Of a stretch of 64,000 bases of DNA, positions 24,264 to 32,252 are shown piece by piece. Every line of letters starts with the position of its first letter. Position 1 is the stretch's first letter. The notes below the pieces were generated by a model. The model had not been told where the DNA came from. It was given only the letters and a program-made list of their open reading frames with translations, and ran no database searches. This stretch comes from Castellaniella sp049671645 (lineage in GTDB: Bacteria > Pseudomonadota > Gammaproteobacteria > Burkholderiales > Burkholderiaceae_B), in NCBI RefSeq assembly GCF_049671645.1, contig NZ_JBATVG010000007.1, positions 62,001 to 126,000 of the forward strand, written 5' to 3'. A program made the position numbers and the translations under genes.

Positions 24264-25583
24264 ATGAATACAGACATCTCGACCCGATATCCGGGATTGC
24301 CGGCAGGGCTGGCGCAGCGCCAGCCTTTGTTGTGGCTGAACCCCGGGTACGATCCTCAGGCCGTTGGCCGCGACTCCACGCTGGACCCGGCCGTGGCCGC
24401 AGCCCGCTTCAGTCGTTGCGCGGGGCTGCTGGAGCAGGTCTTCCCGGAACTTCGCGCCACCGAGGGCCGCCTTTCGTCGCCCCTGACGCCGATACCGCAT
24501 CTGCGGGACGCCCTGGGTCTGCCGGCCTCGGGGGTCTGGCTGCTCAAGCGCGACGATGCCCTGCCGGTGGCCGGGTCCGTCAAGGCGCGCGGCGGCTTTC
24601 ATGAAATCCTGACTTTGGCCGAACAGATCGCGACTGAAGCCGGCCTGCTGCGCGGCGATACCGACCGGCGCGCGCTGGCCAGCCCCGAGGCCCGAGCCGT
24701 GCTGGGGCGGCATGCCGTAGCGGTGGGCAGCACCGGCAATCTGGGCCTGAGCATCGGCATGATCGGCGCCGGCCTGGGTTTGCGGGCCGTGGTGCACATG
24801 TCGGCGGATGCCAAGGAATGGAAAAAGCAGCGCCTGCGGGCGCGGGGCATCGAAGTCGTCGAACACCCTGGGGATTATGCTTCGGCCGTGGCGGCCGGCC
24901 GCGCCCTGGCGGAATCGGACCCGTTCACGCATTTCGTCGACGATGAGCACTCCGAGGCCCTGTTCCTGGGCTATGCCGCCGCAGCGCGTGAATTGCAGGC
25001 GCAATTGCAGGCGGCGAACCGGCCCGTGGATGCCGATCACCCCCTGTTCGTCTATCTGCCCTGCGGGGTCGGCGGGGCGCCAGGCGGTATCCTGTATGGC
25101 CTGAAGCAGTTGTTCGGCGCCCACGTGCATGGGTTCTTCGTGGAGCCTGCCGCGTCGCCCTGCATGCTGGTGCAGTTGGCCTGCGGCACGCAGCATCCCG
25201 TGTCGGTCTACGACGTCGGGCTGGACAACCGCACCGATGCCGACGGCCTGGCCGTGGGCCTGGCCTCGCCGTTGGTCGCGCCCTTGATGGCGACACTGTT
25301 GTCCGGGGTCTTTACGGTGGACGAAGAGACGTTCTACGCGGATGCCTGGCGCCTGGAAGACAAGGAAGGCATCTATGTGGAGCCTTCCGCGGCGACCGGT
25401 TTGCGCGGGCCGCTGCAGGTCCTGGATACGCCGCAGGGGCAGGCTTACCTGCAGAGTCAGGGGCTGAACGCCGCCATGAATCAGGCCACCCATGTCATCT
25501 GGAGCACCGGCGGCTCCCTGGTGCCCGAGGACATCCGCCAGGGTTTTCGCCAGCGCGGGCGCCGGGCGGCCGGCGTCGCCTGA
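24264..25583 (+). CDS. dsdA: D-serine ammonia-lyase (D-serine dehydratase)
   Basis: 439 residues (E. coli DsdA 442). It is a PLP-dependent fold-type II enzyme converting D-serine to pyruvate and ammonia in the cytoplasm. The PLP lysine lies in VAGSVKARGGFHE, and the phosphate-binding loop in VGSTGNLGLSIG. The family words LLKRDDALPVAGSVKARGG, HMSADAKEWKK and LPCGVGGAPGGI are diagnostic. The ATG at 24264 follows AAGGAC (24253-24258). No dsdC-type regulator or D-serine permease is adjacent. It may be transcribed from its own promoter in the 181-bp gap after ubiT, in which nothing else is visible. Confidence 0.96.
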   Translation: MNTDISTRYPGLPAGLAQRQPLLWLNPGYDPQAVGRDSTLDPAVAAARFSRCAGLLEQVFPELRATEGRLSSPLTPIPHLRDALGLPASGVWLLKRDDALPVAGSVKARGGFHEILTLAEQIATEAGLLRGDTDRRALASPEARAVLGRHAVAVGSTGNLGLSIGMIGAGLGLRAVVHMSADAKEWKKQRLRARGIEVVEHPGDYASAVAAGRALAESDPFTHFVDDEHSEALFLGYAAAARELQAQLQAANRPVDADHPLFVYLPCGVGGAPGGILYGLKQLFGAHVHGFFVEPAASPCMLVQLACGTQHPVSVYDVGLDNRTDADGLAVGLASPLVAPLMATLLSGVFTVDEETFYADAWRLEDKEGIYVEPSAATGLRGPLQVLDTPQGQAYLQSQGLNAAMNQATHVIWSTGGSLVPEDIRQGFRQRGRRAAGVA

Positions 25584-25643
25584 GATCGCCGCCGCCGCGT
25601 GTCGGGCTTCGGGCTGGGCATGGCGGCGGCCGGATGTCGGGGC

Positions 25644-26492
25644 TCATGGGCGCCGGATCTGGAATGAAGAGAACATCGCGGCCAGCGCCGAACGGGTCTC
25701 CTCGCCCGGCCACTCTCGTAAAGACTGGCCGCGGGCGTTGAGCTCGTCATCCGCGCAGCCCTGGGGGCGGAAGATCTGCACGGCGTAGTTCGACACGCCC
25801 AGGCCGGACAGGGTCCGACCCAGCTGCAGCAGCTCGGCGGCGCTGATCAGGTCCGGGTGCGCCGTCGTGCGGCATTCGAAGTCCACTCCGCTGTCCAGCA
25901 CCGCCTGCAGGCTGGCGCTGGCCGGGACGCCGCTGCCGGCGACCCGCGTGATGCGTTCGTACTGGTCGAAACCGGCCTTGATGTCCAGGCCGACCCAATC
26001 CACCCGGGGCAGCACCTGGGCCAGGCGGCGCGGATGCGTGCCCCCGGTGTGCAGGCCGATCTTGTAGCCCAGGTCGCGCGCCTGCCGGATGGCGGTGCCC
26101 AGGCCGGGGTCCATGGTGGGCTCGCCGCCGCTGAAGACCACGCCGTCGATCAGGCCGACCCGGCGGCGCAGAAACGCCAGGATGTCGACCCAGTCCAGCG
26201 GGCTGGTCGCCGTGCGCGGCTGCAGGTGCGGATTGTGGCAGTAGTCGCAGCGCCAGGGGCACCCCTGCACGAAAACCACGGCGGCCAGGAGGCCGGGGAA
26301 GTCCGTGGCCGTGAAGGGCACCAGGCCGCCTGCCTTGAGTGTCCGGGCGCTGCTGCCCGGTGCGATGCGGGCCGTACCGGGGGCGGCGGCCGCCTCCGGC
26401 CCCATGACGCCGGCCGGGTGGACGGCGCGCGGGGCGGGTTCCGGCTCACCGCCTGCGACTGCGGGCGGTTGGGCATGGTGGGCGGCGTGCAT
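25644..26492 (-). CDS. nrdG: Anaerobic ribonucleotide reductase activating protein (radical SAM)
   Basis: 282 residues. It generates the glycyl radical on the class III ribonucleotide reductase using a 4Fe-4S cluster and SAM. The motif is C78-x3-C82-x2-C85 in VQGCPWRCDYCHNP, with SGGEPTMDPG for SAM binding. The N-terminal 50 residues are Ala/Pro-rich and not part of the conserved domain, so the true start may be internal. It is downstream of nrdD and the small glycyl-radical gene, 13 bases after the latter, on the same strand. Confidence 0.93.
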   Translation of the reverse strand: MHAAHHAQPPAVAGGEPEPAPRAVHPAGVMGPEAAAAPGTARIAPGSSARTLKAGGLVPFTATDFPGLLAAVVFVQGCPWRCDYCHNPHLQPRTATSPLDWVDILAFLRRRVGLIDGVVFSGGEPTMDPGLGTAIRQARDLGYKIGLHTGGTHPRRLAQVLPRVDWVGLDIKAGFDQYERITRVAGSGVPASASLQAVLDSGVDFECRTTAHPDLISAAELLQLGRTLSGLGVSNYAVQIFRPQGCADDELNARGQSLREWPGEETRSALAAMFSSFQIRRP

Positions 26493-26505
26493 GACGGATC
26501 CGGGA

Positions 26506-26688
26506 TCAGGCAGTCCGGGCCACGGGCGTTTGGCCGGCATGGCGTTCGACGAAGAAGCGGCGTTCGTGGAATTCGCCTTTCTTGCCGATGTTGAAGGACG
26601 AGACGGGACGGTGGTAGCCCATGACGCGGGTCCAGATCTCGCAGGGTTGGCGTTCGGCGTCGTTCAGAGTGATGGGGGTGTTGGACAT
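26506..26688 (-). CDS. Separate glycyl-radical C-terminal polypeptide of NrdD
   Basis: 60 residues. CEIWTRVMGYHRPVSSFNIG and GEFHERRFF match the C-terminal end of ordinary single-chain NrdD proteins. Residues 21-25 are RVMGY, so Gly24 is the expected glycyl-radical residue. The main nrdD chain upstream stops just after its Cys-rich zinc-like segment and has no RVxGY of its own, so the active enzyme probably needs this polypeptide in trans. The ATG at 26688 is preceded by GGAGCAC. It lies 115 bp after nrdD and 13 bp before nrdG. A GrcA/YfiD-like spare-part role is an alternative, but with no radical site in the main chain it seems to be an essential half. Confidence 0.85.
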   Translation of the reverse strand: MSNTPITLNDAERQPCEIWTRVMGYHRPVSSFNIGKKGEFHERRFFVERHAGQTPVARTA

Positions 26689-26714
26689 GATGTGCTCCTG
26701 AGGGGCTGAGAAAA

Positions 26715-26730
26715 CCGGACCGTGGTCCGG
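26715..26730 (-). terminator. Hairpin between nrdD and the glycyl-radical gene
   Basis: CCGGACC-GT-GGTCCGG is a perfect 7-bp stem. Read on the minus strand it is followed by TTTTCTC. It may act as a partial terminator or an RNA-processing site that sets the ratio of the two NrdD parts. The T-run is short. Confidence 0.45.
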
Positions 26731-26803
26731 ATGGAAAAAAGGAGGGATGAGGCGAGGCGGCTTGGCCGGCTCGGGGGGCATGCGTCCGGCCTGCCGGAGG
26801 CGA

Positions 26804-28594
26804 TCAGGCGATGTGGGCCGTCCGCGCCGGGGCTGCGGCGGCGTCGGGCGTCGTCATCCCGGCCCGGCTGTGCTTGCGGGCGATCAGTTCGTCGTCGCAT
26901 TGCGGGCAGAAATCGTGCCGGCCCGGCAGGTAGCCGTGCTTCGGGCAGATGGAAAAGGTCGGGGTGATGGTGATGTAGGGCAGGGAAAAGCGGCTGAGCG
27001 TGCGGCGCACCAGGGTGCGGCAAGCATCGGCCGACGACAGCGGCTCGGTCATGTACAGGTGCAGGACGGTGCCGCCCGTGTATTTGCGCTGCAGTTCGTC
27101 CTGGCGTTCCAGCGCTTCGAACGGGTCGTCGGTGAACCCCACCGGCAACTGCGACGAATTCGTGTAGTACGGCATGTCGTCCGTGCCGGCCTGCAGAATG
27201 TCCGGCCAGCGGGCACGGTCTTCCTTGGCGAAACGGTAGGTGGTGCCTTCGGCGGGCGTGGCTTCCAGGTTGTACAGATGGCCGGTGGATTCCTGGAATT
27301 CAATCATGCGGGCGCGGACATGATCCAGCAGGCGCACGGCGAAGTCGTGTCCCCAGGGGCTGGTCAGGTCGTGTTCGTCGGCCGTGAAGTTGCGGATCAT
27401 CTCATTGATGCCGTTGACCCCCAGGGTGGAAAAATGGTTGCGCAACGTGCCCAGGTAGCGACGGGTATAGGGAAACAGGCCGTCGTCCATCAGGTCCTGG
27501 ATGACGCGGCGTTTGATTTCCAGGCTTTGCCGGCCCAGGGTCAGCAGTTCGTCGAGCCGGGCGAGCAACGCGGCCTCGTCGCCCCGGTGCAGATAGCCCA
27601 GGCGGGCGCAGTTGATCGTCACCACGCCCAGCGAGCCGGTCTGTTCCGCGGAACCGAACAGGCCGTTGCCGCGTTTCAGCAGTTCGCGCAGGTCCAGCTG
27701 CAGGCGGCAGCACATGGACCGGATCATATTGGGCTTGAGTTCCGAATTGATGAAATTCTGGAAGTAGGGCAGGCCGTATTTGGCCGTCATCTCGAACAGC
27801 CGTTCGGCATTGGGGCTGTGCCAGTCGAAGTCCGGCGTGATGTTGTAGGTCGGGATGGGGAAGGTGAAGGCGCGGCCCCGGGCGTCGCCGGCCATCATGA
27901 CCTCGATGTAGGTCTGGTTGACCATGTCCATTTCGGCCTGCAGTTCGCCATAGGTGAAGGGCATCTCCTGGCCGCCGATCACCGGCACCTGGTCGCGCAG
28001 GTCTTCCGGGCAGACCCAGTCGAAGGTCAGGTTGGTGAACGGCGTCTGCGTGCCCCAGCGCGAAGGCACGTTCAGGTTGTAGATCAGTTCCTGCATGCAC
28101 TGGCGCACCTGCTCGTAGCTCATGGCGTCCTTGCGGATGAAGGGCGCCATGTAGGTGTCGAAGGAACTGAAGGCCTGCGCGCCCGCCCATTCGTTCTGCA
28201 GCGTGCCCAGGAAGTTGACGATCTGGCCCACGGCGCTGGACATGTGGCGCGGCGGCGCGGATTCGACCTTGCCCGGCACGCCGTTCAGGCCTTCGTTCAG
28301 CAGGGTGCGCAGCGACCAGCCGGCGCAGTAGCCCGACAGCATGTCCAGGTCGTGGATGTGCAGGTCGCCCTGGCGGTGGGCCTGGCCGACGGATTCCGGG
28401 TAGACGTGGCTGAGCCAGTAGTTGGCAATCATCTTGCCGGAGGTGTTCAGGATCAGTCCGCCCAGGGAATAGCCCTGGTTGGCGTTGGCGTTGACGCGCC
28501 AGTCCTGCTGATGAAGATATTCGTCGATGGAGCGGATCACGTCGATCTGCGGAATCGGGCGGATGTCGGCCTGGGCGCGGGTCTTTGCAGTCAT
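26804..28594 (-). CDS. nrdD: Anaerobic (class III) ribonucleoside-triphosphate reductase main chain, lacking the glycyl-radical end
   Basis: 596 residues from ATG 28594. It reduces ribonucleotides to deoxyribonucleotides under anoxia in the cytoplasm. No N-terminal ATP-cone is present: the catalytic barrel starts almost at once (QQDWRVNANANQGYSLGG). Typical words are GDLHIHDLDMLSGYCAGWSL, NLNVPSRWGTQTPFTNLTFDW, and MIRSMCCRLQLDL with the active-site cysteines. The end has CPKHGYLPGRHDFCPQCDDE and then a disordered Ala/Thr/Arg tail, with no RVxGY. The radical-bearing end is encoded separately downstream. The promoter region has two NrdR boxes and an FNR-like site. Confidence 0.95.
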   Translation of the reverse strand: MTAKTRAQADIRPIPQIDVIRSIDEYLHQQDWRVNANANQGYSLGGLILNTSGKMIANYWLSHVYPESVGQAHRQGDLHIHDLDMLSGYCAGWSLRTLLNEGLNGVPGKVESAPPRHMSSAVGQIVNFLGTLQNEWAGAQAFSSFDTYMAPFIRKDAMSYEQVRQCMQELIYNLNVPSRWGTQTPFTNLTFDWVCPEDLRDQVPVIGGQEMPFTYGELQAEMDMVNQTYIEVMMAGDARGRAFTFPIPTYNITPDFDWHSPNAERLFEMTAKYGLPYFQNFINSELKPNMIRSMCCRLQLDLRELLKRGNGLFGSAEQTGSLGVVTINCARLGYLHRGDEAALLARLDELLTLGRQSLEIKRRVIQDLMDDGLFPYTRRYLGTLRNHFSTLGVNGINEMIRNFTADEHDLTSPWGHDFAVRLLDHVRARMIEFQESTGHLYNLEATPAEGTTYRFAKEDRARWPDILQAGTDDMPYYTNSSQLPVGFTDDPFEALERQDELQRKYTGGTVLHLYMTEPLSSADACRTLVRRTLSRFSLPYITITPTFSICPKHGYLPGRHDFCPQCDDELIARKHSRAGMTTPDAAAAPARTAHIA

Positions 28595-28602
28595 GCTGAA
28601 TT

Positions 28603-28618
28603 TCTCTATATATTGTGT
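28603..28618 (-). promoter_or_regulatory. NrdR box, proximal
   Basis: On the minus strand ACACAATATATAGAGA fits the NrdR consensus acaCwAtATaTwGtgt at most positions. It lies 9 bases upstream of the nrdD start codon. NrdR is the ATP/dATP-sensing repressor of ribonucleotide reductase genes. Confidence 0.8.
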
Positions 28619-28633
28619 TTGTGTGAATACTAA

Positions 28634-28649
28634 ACACAACATGTGGTGT
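28634..28649 (-). promoter_or_regulatory. NrdR box, distal
   Basis: ACACAACATGTGGTGT (plus-strand reading) is a near-palindromic match to the NrdR consensus. It starts 31 bases from the proximal box, about three helical turns, the usual spacing of paired NrdR sites. Confidence 0.72.
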
Positions 28650-28683
28650 CATCAAGCATGCCGATCGACTATTTTGAATAGAC

Positions 28684-28697
28684 TTGACCTGGGTTAA
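28684..28697. promoter_or_regulatory. FNR/DNR-like site upstream of nrdD
   Basis: TTGACCTGGGTTAA has a perfect left half TTGAC and a degenerate right half GTTAA. It lies 90 bp upstream of nrdD, beyond the two NrdR boxes. Weaker than the hemN and ubiU sites. Confidence 0.45.
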
Positions 28698-28737
28698 TTG
28701 GCGGGGGGCGAAGCGGGGGAGTCTGGCGGATCGGCCA

Positions 28738-28783
28738 TGAAAAACACCCCAAAGTTTGGAGCGGCGTCCAATATTTGGGGTGC
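28738..28783 (-). terminator. Rho-independent terminator of the second DUF2249 gene
   Basis: CACCCCAAA (28745-28753) pairs with TTTGGGGTG (28774-28782), with an inner TTGGA/TCCAA pair. On the minus strand the stem is followed by TTTTTC. It lies between the end of the DUF2249 gene and the nrdD promoter. Confidence 0.75.
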
Positions 28784-28825
28784 TGTTCGATGCGGGCGGC
28801 CGCGCGGGCGCGCCCGGGGCTGTGT

Positions 28826-29086
28826 TCAGGGCACGATATGGAAATCGATGACGATCTCGCCCGGGTTGCGGGCCAGGTATTCGAACTGGATGTTTTCGCC
28901 GAAGTGGTTCTTCAGTTGCTGCAGGAGCGGCAGGGGGTCATGATCGTTGCAGAAACGCATGGTTTCTCCCGGTTGCAGGGCCGACAGGGCGCCGAAGATG
29001 GCGGCATGGCGGAAGCGTTTGGCAATGCCCCGCGCATCGAGGGGATAGGTGTTTTCGGCAAACATGGGGATAGCGTCGGAGGCCAC
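28826..29086 (-). CDS. DUF2249 protein, second copy
   Basis: 86 residues starting at a GTG with AGGA 9-12 bases upstream. It has the DUF2249 elements LDARGIAKRFRHAAIFGALSALQPGETMRFCNDHDPLPLLQQLKNHFG and a C-terminal PGEIVIDFHI strand. It is a different subgroup from the 73-residue copy at 20991, being longer at the N-terminus. Position between the nrdD promoter and unrelated genes suggests its own transcript, closed by the terminator at 28738. Role unknown, plausibly anaerobic or NO-related from context. Confidence 0.85.
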   Translation of the reverse strand: MASDAIPMFAENTYPLDARGIAKRFRHAAIFGALSALQPGETMRFCNDHDPLPLLQQLKNHFGENIQFEYLARNPGEIVIDFHIVP

Positions 29087-29256
29087 GGTGCATCATTCCT
29101 GAAAAGATGAATCGGAAAGTCCGATTATAAAAACGGCGGCTTCGGAAACCGGCAGGAACCCTATGCGCAGCGCGGGTTCCTCTGGACGTGTCGCAGCGAT
29201 TGGGAGGGGCGCCGCCGCAGGCGGTTTGCCGTCGGGCGGGGAGTCGCGGGGCCGGT

Positions 29257-29451
29257 TCAGGATCCGGCGGCATCTTCCACGTGATCCGGGTGGCGTTGTT
29301 CCCAGGCTTTCAGGGCCTGTTGCCATTCGCGCTTTTCTTCGGCATAGGTATCGAACACGCACGGGCAGCAGCCGTTGCCGCAGCATTCGTTCAGGTCGGG
29401 TTCGATGGGTTCGATCGGGCGCGGATCGTTGTCTGCAGGGGTGTCGGTCAT
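29257..29451 (-). CDS. Oxidoreductase-like domain small Cys-rich protein
   Basis: 64 residues. LNECCGNGCCPCVFDTYAEEKREWQQALKAW is the oxidoreductase-like N-terminal domain signature (CCxxxCCPCVxDxY), found in small bacterial proteins and in the human mitochondrial OXLD1. The cysteine-dense motif suggests metal or redox function, which is not established. The ATG at 29451 is preferred to an upstream in-frame ATG because the family begins shortly before the Cys motif. Confidence 0.85.
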   Translation of the reverse strand: MTDTPADNDPRPIEPIEPDLNECCGNGCCPCVFDTYAEEKREWQQALKAWEQRHPDHVEDAAGS

Positions 29452-29556
29452 CACGTCATCATAGGGTATCGGGCCCTGGGCGGCACGCAATCCCATCCCT
29501 CGGCCAGGGATGATGCGCGGGCCGGGCGCCGCCGACGTCTGGCGGGCTGTCCGGGA

Positions 29557-30387
29557 TCACGCGCAGGCCAGGTTGTCCCGGTTGCTGCGCTGGATGTCTT
29601 CGGGGATGTCGATCCGCACGCTGGACTGCGGCCGGCCGTCCACGAACATCATCAGTTCGCCTGTGTGAAAAGCGGTCCAGGTTTCGTTGTCGGTCAGCGG
29701 TTTGGTCGTGATGACGGCCACGCAGTCGCCGCGGGCGGCGACGTTGGCGAAATCCACGGCCACATCGGTATCGACCAGGTGGGCCACCTGGAACGGCCAG
29801 GCCCGCACGATGTAGGTCAGCGAGGTGGAGCAATGCGCCAGCATGCAGCGCCCGTTGGACAGCAGGAAGTTGAAGACCCCGTGACGGGTCAGTTCCGCCG
29901 TCATCTCGGCCACGGCGGCGAACAGTTCCTGGTCGCCGGGTTCGCGCGTGCCGAATCGCGCCCGCAGACCTTCCATCATGAAGCAGAAGGCGCGTTCGCT
30001 GTCGGTCTGGCCGATGGGCAGGTAGTCGCCGCGCAGCGTGGGCTGAAAGGATTTCAGGTCGCCGTTATGGGCGAACAGCCAGTGACGGCCCCACTGTTCG
30101 CGCACGAACGGGTGGCAATTTTCCAGTTCCAGCGCCCCCTGGGTGGCCTTGCGGATGTGTGCGATCACATTGCGCGATTTGATCGGATAGCGTTTGATCA
30201 GCTCGGCCACGGGCGACTGGCAGCAGGGGGCGTTGTCCAGGAAACAGCGGGAGCCGCGGTTTTCGTAGAAGGCGATGCCGAAGCCGTCGGCGTGATGGTC
30301 GGTGTCGCCGCCCCGCGCGGCAAAGCCAGTGAAGGAAAACGTGATGTCCGTCGGCGTGGCGCAATTCATGCCCAAGAGCTGACACAT
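29557..30387 (-). CDS. Class II glutamine amidotransferase (YafJ type)
   Basis: 276 residues. The product starts Met-Cys-Gln-Leu-Leu-Gly, with Cys2 as the N-terminal nucleophile after Met removal. The class II (Ntn) words are DGFGIAFYEN, SRNVIAHIRKATQG, CHPFVREQWGRHWLFAHNGDL and GQTDSERAFCFMME. Like YafJ, it has only the glutaminase domain, so the acceptor substrate is unknown. It is alone on the minus strand. A GGGGTG/CACCCC hairpin (30411-30426) lies in its leader. Confidence 0.92.
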   Translation of the reverse strand: MCQLLGMNCATPTDITFSFTGFAARGGDTDHHADGFGIAFYENRGSRCFLDNAPCCQSPVAELIKRYPIKSRNVIAHIRKATQGALELENCHPFVREQWGRHWLFAHNGDLKSFQPTLRGDYLPIGQTDSERAFCFMMEGLRARFGTREPGDQELFAAVAEMTAELTRHGVFNFLLSNGRCMLAHCSTSLTYIVRAWPFQVAHLVDTDVAVDFANVAARGDCVAVITTKPLTDNETWTAFHTGELMMFVDGRPQSSVRIDIPEDIQRSNRDNLACA

Positions 30388-30501
30388 GGCAGGCAGGCCC
30401 CAAGGAAACCGGGGTGGAAGCACCCCGAATGGTTCATGCTTGAATTGTAGTCTTGCGGGGCTGGATATAACCGCTGCTTGGTATGGGAATCCGTGATGAG
30501 C

Positions 30502-31662
30502 TTATGCGGTGTCGTGCCGCAGCATCAGAATCGCCTGCCGGTAGCCGCTGGCCGGATAGATGGCGGGCATGGGCGGATGCTCGTCGCTGGGTTCCAGCGC
30601 CCGGGTGCCGGCCAGCAGGGCCTGGATCATGATGTCCAGTTCCAGCCGGGCCAGCGGCGCGCCCGGGCAGGCGTGGATGCCGGCGCCATACAGCAGGTTC
30701 AGCGCGGGGTCGCGATCCAGCCGGAATTCATCCGGATCGCCGAACACGGTTTCGTCGCGGTTGGCGGAGGCCCAGATCAGGGTCAGGCGTTCGCCGGCCT
30801 GGATCCGGGCGCCGCCTATGTCCACCGGACAGGTCGGAGTGCGCCGGTTGGCGATCAGGGGCGCGTGGATGCGCAGGATCTCGTCATTGGCGGCGCGCAC
30901 CAGCGTCGGGTCGCTGCGCAACTGGTCCTGCAGCGCCGGATGCGTGGCCAGATAGTGGGCGATGATGCCCACGCTGGAGGCCATGGTGCCCAGTTCGCCG
31001 ACCGTCCAGTTGCGCAGGATGCTGACGATCTCGTCCTCGGTCGGGGCGCGCCCGTGGATGGAGGCGCGCATCAGGCGGGTCGTCGCGTCGTCGGGCGCCT
31101 GGCCGCCGGCCTGGCGACGCTCTTTGAGCAGGTCGCGGATGGTCTGGTCGAATTCAGTGGCCACCGCCGCGATGGCATGCGCGTCGCCCGACAGCGTGGC
31201 GATGTTCTTCTTGTGGATCCACTGCCGCAGCGGCTCGTGCAGGCAGTCGGGCCAGCCCAGGAAGGCGCACTGCATGCGCAGCGCGAAAGGATGCGCCAGA
31301 CCGAACATGATCTCCACGCTGGCATTGCGCGGCAGGGCGGCCACCAGCTCGGCGCCGATCCGCCGGCAGTCCGGCTCGAATGCCGCAATGCGGTCCAGAC
31401 CGAAGTAGGGTTCGATCAGCCGGCGCCAGGCCGTGTGTTCCGGCGGGTCCATGCTGTTGGGCACCGAGACATGGCGCGAGGCCTGGCTGCTGAAGGTCTC
31501 GTGATCCGTCACGATGCGCATGACGTCGGCGTGGCGGAATACGGAATGATGCAGATAGTCGCTATGAGCCACCGGGCAGCGCCGGCGCATACGGTCATAG
31601 GCGGCGATGGGGGAGGCAAGCACTTCCGGGGCGCGGGGGTCCCAGTCCTGGTGTGGAGTCAT
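30502..31662 (-). CDS. Cytochrome P450
   Basis: 386 residues, a soluble bacterial-type P450. The haem ligand is Cys332 in LLYGAGIHACPGAPLARLE. The K-helix ExxR is E261-ILR264, and the PERF-like region is DPDEFRLDRDP. The I-helix (about 217-235) reads NWTVGELGTMASSVG, so the canonical acid-Thr pair (A/G-G-x-D/E-T) is replaced by Gly-Thr with the acid two residues earlier. Substrate and redox partner are unknown; no ferredoxin or reductase is adjacent. The ATG at 31662 gives normal family length. An FNR-like site sits upstream, at 31778. Confidence 0.93.
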   Translation of the reverse strand: MTPHQDWDPRAPEVLASPIAAYDRMRRRCPVAHSDYLHHSVFRHADVMRIVTDHETFSSQASRHVSVPNSMDPPEHTAWRRLIEPYFGLDRIAAFEPDCRRIGAELVAALPRNASVEIMFGLAHPFALRMQCAFLGWPDCLHEPLRQWIHKKNIATLSGDAHAIAAVATEFDQTIRDLLKERRQAGGQAPDDATTRLMRASIHGRAPTEDEIVSILRNWTVGELGTMASSVGIIAHYLATHPALQDQLRSDPTLVRAANDEILRIHAPLIANRRTPTCPVDIGGARIQAGERLTLIWASANRDETVFGDPDEFRLDRDPALNLLYGAGIHACPGAPLARLELDIMIQALLAGTRALEPSDEHPPMPAIYPASGYRQAILMLRHDTA

Positions 31663-31970
31663 GGCGGTTCGCTGGATGAACGGGGGCGGCCTTGGATCAG
31701 GTCCATCCGACTGTAGCACCGGGTAAACCCTGGGTGTGGGGCCTGACTGCCGGGTCCGCGGTTTATCTGGCCGGTGTTTGATGTGCCTCAATCGGATGAG
31801 GGGGGATCGGCGCCGTGACGAGCGTGTCCGTCGGGATTTGTCCGATCTGGCCGGCGCGCGCGGTCCCGGACCACAATGGCCGATCTCGCTTGCTTGAGGC
31901 CCGGCATCATGCGTCGTTATCGAAAACTTGAGCGTCACGCAGAATTATTGCATGGTGCGCAACGTGCTAC
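31663..31970. other. Intergenic region between the P450 and higBA
   Basis: 308 bp with no convincing gene. It contains TTGATGTGCCTCAA (31778-31791), a one-mismatch FNR-type box 116 bp upstream of the P450 start on the minus strand. The right-hand 60 bp are AT-richer and probably hold the higBA promoter. Confidence 0.5.
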
Positions 31971-32252
31971 ATTGCGATCAAATCCTTCCGACACAGAGGG
32001 GTGAAGCGTTTCTTCGAGACCGGGTCGTTGTCGGGTATCCAGGCGAACCATGCCAAGCGGCTTCGGCTGCAGTTGGCGGCGCTTGATACGGCCGTGGTAC
32101 TGAGCGACTTGGACGTTCCGGGTTTTGACCTGCATCCCTTGAAGGGCTTCATGAAGGGGCGATGGTCAATATCCGTCAATGGGAACTGGCGCATCACTTT
32201 CATTTTTCAGGATGGAAACGTTTATGTGCTGGACTATGAGGACTACCATTGA
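31971..32252 (+). CDS. higB: HigB-type toxin (RelE-like mRNA interferase)
   Basis: 93 residues if started at ATT 31971 (product begins IAIKSFRHRG); the first conventional start is GTG 32001, which gives 83 residues. The HigB family begins M-x-IKSFRHKGLKxFFETG, and the in-frame codons 31977-32003 encode IKSFRHRGVK, so the longer form is favoured. The body KRFFETGSLSGIQANHAKRLRLQLAALDTA and GRWSISVNGNWRITFIF is typical of HigB, a ribosome-dependent mRNase of the RelE superfamily. It is followed by higA with a one-base overlap. The toxin-first order is characteristic of higBA. Confidence 0.9.
   Translation: MAIKSFRHRGVKRFFETGSLSGIQANHAKRLRLQLAALDTAVVLSDLDVPGFDLHPLKGFMKGRWSISVNGNWRITFIFQDGNVYVLDYEDYH

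Noticed and set aside
25587..25632. GC-rich inverted repeat between dsdA and nrdG as a terminator
   Set aside because: The arms are simple GCC/GGC repeats without a T-run, which arise by chance in such DNA.
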